A stretch of 10,764 nt of DNA from positions 1-10,764 of the forward strand of contig JAFIEC010000357.1 in the NCBI GenBank assembly GCA_020832725.1, in the 5' to 3' direction. Below are positions 7,218-10,764 of this stretch, piece by piece (within the stretch, counting starts at the first letter, position 1; every line of letters begins with the position of its first letter). Source of the DNA: Paracoccaceae bacterium. Lineage in GTDB: Bacteria; Pseudomonadota; Alphaproteobacteria; Rhodobacterales; Rhodobacteraceae. The position numbers and the translations under genes were made by a program. The notes beneath the pieces are model-generated. The model worked only from the letters and a program-made list of their open reading frames with translations. It was not told the DNA's origin and did not search any database.

Positions 7218-7243
7218 CCCACCTCATGCCACCACCCGCCCAA
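7218..7243 (-). promoter_or_regulatory. Candidate MraZ operator: three boxes at 10-nt spacing
   Basis: Reading the minus strand, TGGGC (7242-7238), GTGGC (7232-7228) and GTGGG (7222-7218) repeat with a 10-base period, one helical turn. A weaker GCGGT follows in phase at 7212-7208. In E. coli MraZ binds direct TGGGN repeats with 5-nt spacers upstream of mraZ, the same geometry. The boxes lie just upstream of the candidate -35. The surrounding DNA is G-rich (GGGGGTTTTGGGCGGGTGG), so chance alignment is a real alternative. Confidence 0.37.
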
Positions 7244-7392
7244 AACCCCCGGAATGCTGCGCGAAACGATCCGAAACATCGCAGGTCGATCGCGCAACTT
7301 GATGTCGTAAGAGAGAAAACCACCATATCTTGTGTTTTTTGCGGCGGATTGGATTTTGCCCATGCTTTCCCCTGCGCGCCCAGCCTATGCGG

Positions 7393-7407
7393 GAACGAAT
7401 TCAGAAC
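7393..7407 (-). promoter_or_regulatory. LexA-like box GTTC-N7-GTTC
   Basis: The minus strand reads GTTC-TGAATTC-GTTC, the direct-repeat form established as the SOS box of Rhodobacter and related alphaproteobacteria. An overlapping perfect palindrome, GAACATGTTC, occupies 7404-7413. The site is about 190 bases upstream of the candidate dcw promoter and about 30 bases upstream of a small ATG frame with a good ribosome binding site (start 7363). Eight fixed bases are expected by chance about once in three windows of this size, so only the location gives it weight. Confidence 0.27.
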
Positions 7408-7524
7408 ATGTTCACGGATGCTCGCGGGGAGGGGCGAAAAAGTGATTCGTCGCGAGATGCGTCCCCGCAGGATCACCGGATTTCGGCGCGCGGGGGGCAG
7501 GGTCGCGGGATCACATCCCACCAA

Positions 7525-7547
7525 GGTGCCACCGGGCCGGCGGCACC
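7525..7547 (-). terminator. Hairpin just downstream of mrp, possible terminator without a U tract
   Basis: Six bases after the mrp stop the minus strand reads GGTGCCGCC, a GGCCC loop, then GGTGGCACC: a nine-pair stem with one G-U pair. The sequence after it (TTGGTGGGATG) has no U run, so it may act as a 3'-end stabiliser or a weak or Rho-assisted terminator, not a classic intrinsic one. Confidence 0.4.
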
Positions 7548-7553
7548 CGAGTG

Positions 7554-8648
7554 TCAGGCGATACCGTCAGCCACCAGACGGGCCGCCATCTGCATATAGG
7601 CCTTCGCGGCCGGCCCCTCGCCCAGTGCCACCGGACGGCCGGCATCGCCCGCCAGACGCACATCCAGCGTCAGCGGGATCGCCCCGAGGAACGGGATGCC
7701 CAGCTCCCGGGCCTCGGCCTCGGCACCACCATGGCCGAAGATATGCTCCTCATGGCCGCATTTGGGGCAGACATAGGTGGACATGTTCTCGATCATGCCA
7801 AGGATTGGCGTCTTCAGCTTCTGGAACATGTCGAGCGCCTTGCGGGCGTCCAGCAGGGCCACATCCTGTGGGGTGGAGACCACGATCGCACCGGTCAGGT
7901 TGGTGCGCTGGCACAGGGTCAGCTGCACATCACCGGTCCCGGGAGGCAGATCGACGATCAGCACATCGAGCTTGCCCCATTGCACCTGCCCCAGCATCTG
8001 CTGAAGCGCACCCATCAGCATCGGCCCGCGCCAGACCACCGATTGCCCCTCGGCCAGCATCAGCCCGATCGACATCAGCGTGACGCCATAGGCGGTGAGC
8101 GGAATGATCGTCTTGCCGTCCGGCGAGGCGGGGCGCTTGTTCACGCCCATCATGCGCGGCTGCGAGGGGCCGTAGATATCGGCATCCAGCAGGCCGACCC
8201 GCCGCCCGTGCCGCGCAAGGGCCACGGCCAGGTTCGACGAGACCGTGGACTTGCCGACACCGCCCTTGCCGCTGGCCACGGCCACAATGCGGTCCACCCC
8301 GGCGATGGGCTGGGGCCCGGTTGCGCGGTCGGGATGACGACCGAGGCTCAGCGTGGGCGGTGCCGCGTCGGCCCCTGCCGGCGAGGCCGCAGGCGCGCCG
8401 CGGGCTGCAGGACCATGGGCCGTCAGCACGACCGAGGCCCGTGTGACGCCCGGCAACCCCTCCACCAGCGCCTGGGCCGCCGCACGCACAGGCTCCATCG
8501 CCGGGCCCGCCTCGGGTGCCACCTCGATCACGAAGCGCACCGCCCCGCCATCAACGGCAAGGGCGCGGACCATGTCGCGCGAGATCAGGTCGCCACCGCC
8601 TGGCAGCGAGAGCTGCCGCAAGGCCTGTCGGATATCGTCTTCGGTCAT
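7554..8648 (-). CDS. mrp: Mrp/ApbC family Fe-S cluster carrier ATPase
   Basis: This 364-residue P-loop NTPase belongs to the Mrp/NBP35/ApbC family, which binds and transfers Fe-S clusters to apoproteins in the cytoplasm. The N-terminal 80 residues form a MIP18/DUF59-like domain (MTEDDIRQALRQL...), followed by an Ala/Pro-rich linker (about 80-115). The ATPase core carries the deviant Walker A SGKGGVGKST (126-135), DADIYGPSQPRM (155-166), VDLPPGTGD (232-240) and STPQDVALLDARKA (258-271). CPKC (294-297) is the CxxC motif that bridges a cluster between two subunits. Length agrees with the alphaproteobacterial family (about 350-370). The ATG at 8648-8646 has only a weak AGG upstream. It is not coupled to the dcw genes; 644 nt separate it from mraZ. 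Confidence 0.96.
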   Translation of the reverse strand: MTEDDIRQALRQLSLPGGGDLISRDMVRALAVDGGAVRFVIEVAPEAGPAMEPVRAAAQALVEGLPGVTRASVVLTAHGPAARGAPAASPAGADAAPPTLSLGRHPDRATGPQPIAGVDRIVAVASGKGGVGKSTVSSNLAVALARHGRRVGLLDADIYGPSQPRMMGVNKRPASPDGKTIIPLTAYGVTLMSIGLMLAEGQSVVWRGPMLMGALQQMLGQVQWGKLDVLIVDLPPGTGDVQLTLCQRTNLTGAIVVSTPQDVALLDARKALDMFQKLKTPILGMIENMSTYVCPKCGHEEHIFGHGGAEAEARELGIPFLGAIPLTLDVRLAGDAGRPVALGEGPAAKAYMQMAARLVADGIA

Positions 8649-8692
8649 GAACGCGCCTGATGCTGTGCGACTGTCGGCTGCCGATATGGCAG

Positions 8693-8721
8693 GTCATACA
8701 GATCGCAATCCCGCTCTTCAA
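8693..8721 (-). promoter_or_regulatory. Candidate mrp promoter
   Basis: On the minus strand TTGAAG (8721-8716) and TATGAC (8698-8693) are separated by exactly 17 bases, each matching four of six sigma-70 consensus bases. They would give a leader of about 38 nt before the mrp ATG. The -35 read as CTTGAA also resembles the heat-shock sigma (RpoH) -35 of alphaproteobacteria, but the -10 fits RpoH less well. It is the best promoter match I found in this gap. Confidence 0.4.
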
Positions 8722-8724
8722 GAG

Positions 8725-9190
8725 AGGCGCGGCGCAACACTGCGACGGGGCGCGCCCGGCAGGCCTGTCGGGACCGCATGATGCACGCAGAGCGCGAATC
8801 GATTCCGCGCCCCTCTCCTGCGCAGCACGCGGCGCGGACCAGGAACGGGGCGGAAATCGGCACATGCAATGTGCAGGCACTGCGCGCGGCCAGCGGACGA
8901 ATCCACCCGATTTCCAGCCGATCCCGGCGAAGACCGCGCCAGGTATTCGCCGTGCCGAAGTTCGCGCCGCCCCCGTCACGCTGCTGCTGCAGAAACAGGC
9001 GGAATGAGAACGATCCCTCTCAGAATCCTGGAAAATGGCCCCGTTTCCGGATGCTTGCACTTTCTGCATGGCAGAAATGCGCAGAGTGGGGCTTGCCATT
9101 TCGCTGCATCTGCACAATCTTTCAGGAGTGACGCGAGGGTGGGTCCACCAGGGAGAGAGGGCACACGTCAGACCTCGCGACGGAACACGA
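8725..9190. other. Intergenic stretch with no recognisable gene
   Basis: I found no convincing coding region on either strand, and no tRNA, despite several open frames caused by high GC. Frames here are rich in Arg and Cys, and the one starting at 8869 on the minus strand has weaker third-position GC than the real genes. What is visible: inverted repeats GCACAT-GCA-ATGTGC (8860-8874) and TTTCTGC-ATG-GCAGAAA (9061-9077), and a degenerate direct repeat GCTTGCAC.. / GCTTGCCA.. (9053-9069 and 9091-9108). A possible plus-strand promoter reads TTGCCA (9093-9098), a 16-base spacer, then CAATCT (9115-9120), which could serve the downstream small RNA. Confidence 0.5.
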
Positions 9191-9194
9191 GTTA

Positions 9195-9276
9195 GCAGAG
9201 AACCTACCTCCTCCCAGGTTTTCTGTAGACTGGCGGCGATGCGTTCCTCCTCCCTCGCATCGCCGCCTTTTTCTTT
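9195..9276 (+). ncRNA. Candidate CCUCCUCCC-loop small RNA (cuckoo/CcsR/StsR-like), two stem-loops
   Basis: Two adjacent plus-strand hairpins each present CCTCCTCCC in the loop. The first has a 10-pair stem, CAGAGAACCT (9196-9205) with AGGTTTTCTG (9216-9225), one G-U pair and loop ACCTCCTCCC. The second has a perfect 12-pair stem, GGCGGCGATGCG (9232-9243) with CGCATCGCCGCC (9256-9267), loop TTCCTCCTCCCT, then TTTTTCTTTC as an intrinsic terminator. Paired loops with this anti-Shine-Dalgarno motif define the alphaproteobacterial 'cuckoo' sRNA family, which includes the stress-induced CcsR RNAs of Rhodobacter sphaeroides. I recall StsR as a similar two-hairpin RNA, but its identity here is unproven. 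The 5' end is unknown: the core given may be nearly the whole RNA, or it may begin near 9128 if the TTGCCA/CAATCT promoter is used. No DUF1127-type gene precedes it. Confidence 0.75.
9232..9276 (+). terminator. Strong intrinsic terminator of the plus-strand small RNA
   Basis: A perfect 12-base-pair GC-rich stem (9232-9243 with 9256-9267) and a 12-nt loop are followed at once by TTTTTCTTTC on the plus strand. In the minus direction the same stem is followed by AGTCTACAG with no U tract, so it terminates plus-strand transcription only and is not a terminator for uvrD. Its direction is independent evidence that something is transcribed rightward here. Confidence 0.87.
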
Positions 9277-9342
9277 CTCCTCCAGTATGCACCGCGCAGG
9301 CCACGGTCAGGGACTGCATGCGCACCACCACGCAGCTTTTGC

Positions 9343-10764
9343 TCAGAACGGTACGTCGTCGGTCCCGGTGACAAAGCGCGCGATCACGTGTTTCTCGCCG
9401 GCCTTGTCGAAGAGGATGCGCAGCTTCTCTCCTTCGACCGCCTCGATCCGGCCATAGCCGAATTTCTGGTGAAAGACCCTGTCGCCCACCGCATGGGCGG
9501 TCACCGCCTCGGCCTCGATGACGACATGGCGCGCCTCGCGCGGCTGCGACAGGCCCCGCGCCCCGGCCCGCGCCTGCATCCTCTGCCAGCCCGGCGAATT
9601 GTAGACATCCGCCCGCTCGGCCCGGGCCTCCAGCCCCGAGGACATTGCCGCCGGGGCGGCCGCCCCATAGCCCCCGCCATAGAGCCCCGGCGGGGTCAGT
9701 ACCTCCACATGCGCCTCGGGCAATTCGTCGATGAACCGCGACGGAAGCGCGGATTGCCATTGGCCATAGACCCGCCGGTTGGCCGCAAAGGACAGCGTGC
9801 ACAGCTGCCGCGCCCGGGTGATGCCAACATAGGCCAGCCGCCGCTCCTCCTCGAGGCCCTTGAGCCCGCTCTCGTCCATGGATCTCTGGGAAGGGAACAG
9901 CCCGTCCTCCCACCCGGGCAGGAAGATCGCCGCAAACTCCAGGCCCTTGGCGGCATGCAGGGTCATGATCGAGACCTTTTCCGCGCCGTCGTCACGGGCG
10001 GCATCCATGACCAGCGCCACATGATCGAGGAACCCGCCCAGCGAGTCGAATTCCTCCAGCGCCTTGACCAGCTCGCGCAGGTTGTCCAGCCGCCCCGGCG
10101 CATCGGGCGACTTGTCAGCCCGCCACATGGCGGTGTAGCCGGATTCGTCGAGGATCCGCTCGGCCAGTTCGATATGGCTTTCGCCCTCGCTGCGGGCATC
10201 GGCGGCCCAGCGCGCGTGATCGGCCAGAAAGCGGCGCATCTCGCTGGCGGCGCGCCCCGACAGGCCGCCCGCCTCCAGCAACCGCCGCGCGCCCTCGATC
10301 TGCGGCACGCCCGCCTCGCGCGAAGCGGCGCGGATGGCGGCCTGCGCCTTTTCGCCCACCCCCCTGCGCGGCAGGTTCACCACCCGCTCGAAGGCGAGGT
10401 CATCCTCGGGCGTCACCACAAGGCGGAAATAGGCCATGGCATCGCGGATCTCGGCCCGCTCATAGAAGCGCGGGCCCCCGATCACCCGATAGGGCAGGCC
10501 GATTGTCAGGAACCTGGCCTCGAAGGCGCGCATCTGATGAGAGGCGCGCACGAGGATCGCGATATCGCCGGGGGCCACCGGATCGCGCCCGCCGCTGCCC
10601 CGCTCCAGCGCCTCGATCTCCTCTCCGACCCAGCGCGCCTCCTCCTCGCCGTCCCAATGGCCGATCAGGCGCACCTTTTCGCCCGCCTCCGCCGCTGTCC
10701 ACAGGGTCTTTCCCAGCCGCGACTCGTTGGCCGCGATGACGCCCGACGCGGCGGCAAGGATATT
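9343..10764 (-). CDS. uvrD: UvrD/PcrA-type superfamily 1 DNA helicase (C-terminal 473 codons; start beyond right edge)
   Basis: This is the C-terminal part of an ATP-dependent 3'-5' DNA helicase used in nucleotide excision and mismatch repair. The frame is open to the right edge and begins NILAAASGVIAANESRLGK, homologous to the region following the motor domain 1A/2A junction. Visible helicase elements are LVRASHQMRAFE, PYRVIGGPRFYERAEIRD, FERVVNLPRRGVGEKAQAAI, motif V MTLHAAKGLEF (residues 267-277 of the visible part) and motif VI EEERRLAYVGITRAR (305-319). The C-terminus has a PcrA/UvrD tail, GDRVFHQKFGYGRIEAVEGE, a Tudor-like fold in relatives. The stop is TGA at 9345-9343. It converges on the plus-strand small RNA 70 nt away, and I see no terminator of its own in that space. 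Whether uvrD or pcrA is the better name is a naming matter. Confidence 0.95.
   Translation of the reverse strand, partial: NILAAASGVIAANESRLGKTLWTAAEAGEKVRLIGHWDGEEEARWVGEEIEALERGSGGRDPVAPGDIAILVRASHQMRAFEARFLTIGLPYRVIGGPRFYERAEIRDAMAYFRLVVTPEDDLAFERVVNLPRRGVGEKAQAAIRAASREAGVPQIEGARRLLEAGGLSGRAASEMRRFLADHARWAADARSEGESHIELAERILDESGYTAMWRADKSPDAPGRLDNLRELVKALEEFDSLGGFLDHVALVMDAARDDGAEKVSIMTLHAAKGLEFAAIFLPGWEDGLFPSQRSMDESGLKGLEEERRLAYVGITRARQLCTLSFAANRRVYGQWQSALPSRFIDELPEAHVEVLTPPGLYGGGYGAAAPAAMSSGLEARAERADVYNSPGWQRMQARAGARGLSQPREARHVVIEAEAVTAHAVGDRVFHQKFGYGRIEAVEGEKLRILFDKAGEKHVIARFVTGTDDVPF

Larger units (their letters stand above)
7208..7524. other. Non-coding stretch between the mrp 3' hairpin and the dcw promoter
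   Basis: I see no confident gene here. The stretch is less GC-rich than its surroundings (for instance AAAAAACACAAGATATGG on the minus strand near 7325-7342). It holds the LexA-like box, the MraZ-like boxes, one extra copy of the 10-mer CGGCGGATTG at 7342-7351 that also forms the leader terminator stem, and a small inverted repeat GGGAT-CAC-ATCCC at 7508-7520. A minus-strand frame from 7363 to 7091 has a start and ribosome binding site, but its codon use is unlike the neighbours. Confidence 0.5.

Noticed and set aside
8645..8869. Minus-strand 74-codon frame ending with an ATGA overlap at the mrp start
   Set aside because: The overlap looks like coupling, but the frame is Cys/Arg-rich, has weaker third-position GC than real neighbours, resembles no family, and runs through the best mrp promoter candidate.
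8660..9131. Plus-strand frames of 115-140 codons in the mrp-uvrD gap, checked as possible genes upstream of the small RNA
   Set aside because: No DUF1127-type arginine-rich motif as in CcsR-linked CcaF1, no good ribosome binding site with family resemblance, and composition like random GC-rich DNA.
1..10764. CRISPR arrays, insertion sequences, prophage genes, tRNA or rRNA
   Set aside because: No regularly spaced repeats, transposase motifs, terminal inverted repeats with target duplications, or cloverleaf/rRNA signatures were seen on either strand. The gene content is ordinary conserved chromosome.

Overview
This window is about two thirds G+C, with strong third-position GC in every real gene. 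It looks like a chromosomal segment of an alphaproteobacterium of the Rhodobacteraceae (Rhodobacter/Cereibacter/Paracoccus type). That placement rests on protein character, the dcw gene order and the layout of the mraZ leader. No database search was possible. All eight protein genes lie on the minus strand, and the large plus-strand open frames are antisense shadows.

Positions 1-6909, read from right to left, hold the start of the division and cell wall (dcw) cluster: mraZ, rsmH (mraW), ftsL, ftsI, murE, murF and the first 69 codons of mraY. The genes are packed as one operon. rsmH/ftsL, ftsL/ftsI and murE/murF overlap by 4 bases (ATGA), and murF/mraY overlap by one base (TGATG). Only mraZ-rsmH (22 nt) and ftsI-murE (18 nt) have gaps. 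Together they encode the cluster regulator, a 16S rRNA methyltransferase, two divisome membrane proteins and the cytoplasmic steps that build UDP-MurNAc-pentapeptide and pass it to lipid I.

Positions 6910-7553 are a 644-nt gap holding a long mraZ leader. From upstream to downstream on the minus strand it contains a LexA-like GTTC-N7-GTTC sequence, 10-nt-spaced TGGGC/GTGGC/GTGGG boxes resembling a MraZ operator, a candidate promoter, about 206 nt of RNA ending in a 10-bp hairpin followed by a U-rich tract, and a second hairpin just before the mraZ ribosome binding site. The layout matches what I recall of the 5'-leader sRNA UpsM of Rhodobacter sphaeroides.

Positions 7554-8648 hold mrp (apbC), an Fe-S cluster carrier ATPase with its own candidate promoter and a hairpin just after its stop. 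Positions 8649-9342 are a second 694-nt gap. Most of it shows no gene, but its right end holds the clearest non-coding signal in the window: two consecutive plus-strand stem-loops, each displaying CCTCCTCCC in the loop, the second being a strong intrinsic terminator. This is the signature of the alphaproteobacterial CCUCCUCCC-loop ('cuckoo'/CcsR/StsR-like) small RNAs.

Positions 9343-10764 are the C-terminal 473 codons of a UvrD/PcrA-type DNA helicase that runs off the right edge and converges on the small RNA.

The most interesting reading is regulatory. A candidate anti-Shine-Dalgarno sRNA and a candidate UpsM-like leader RNA lie about 2 kb apart, and in Rhodobacter sphaeroides RNAs of these kinds are reported to interact.
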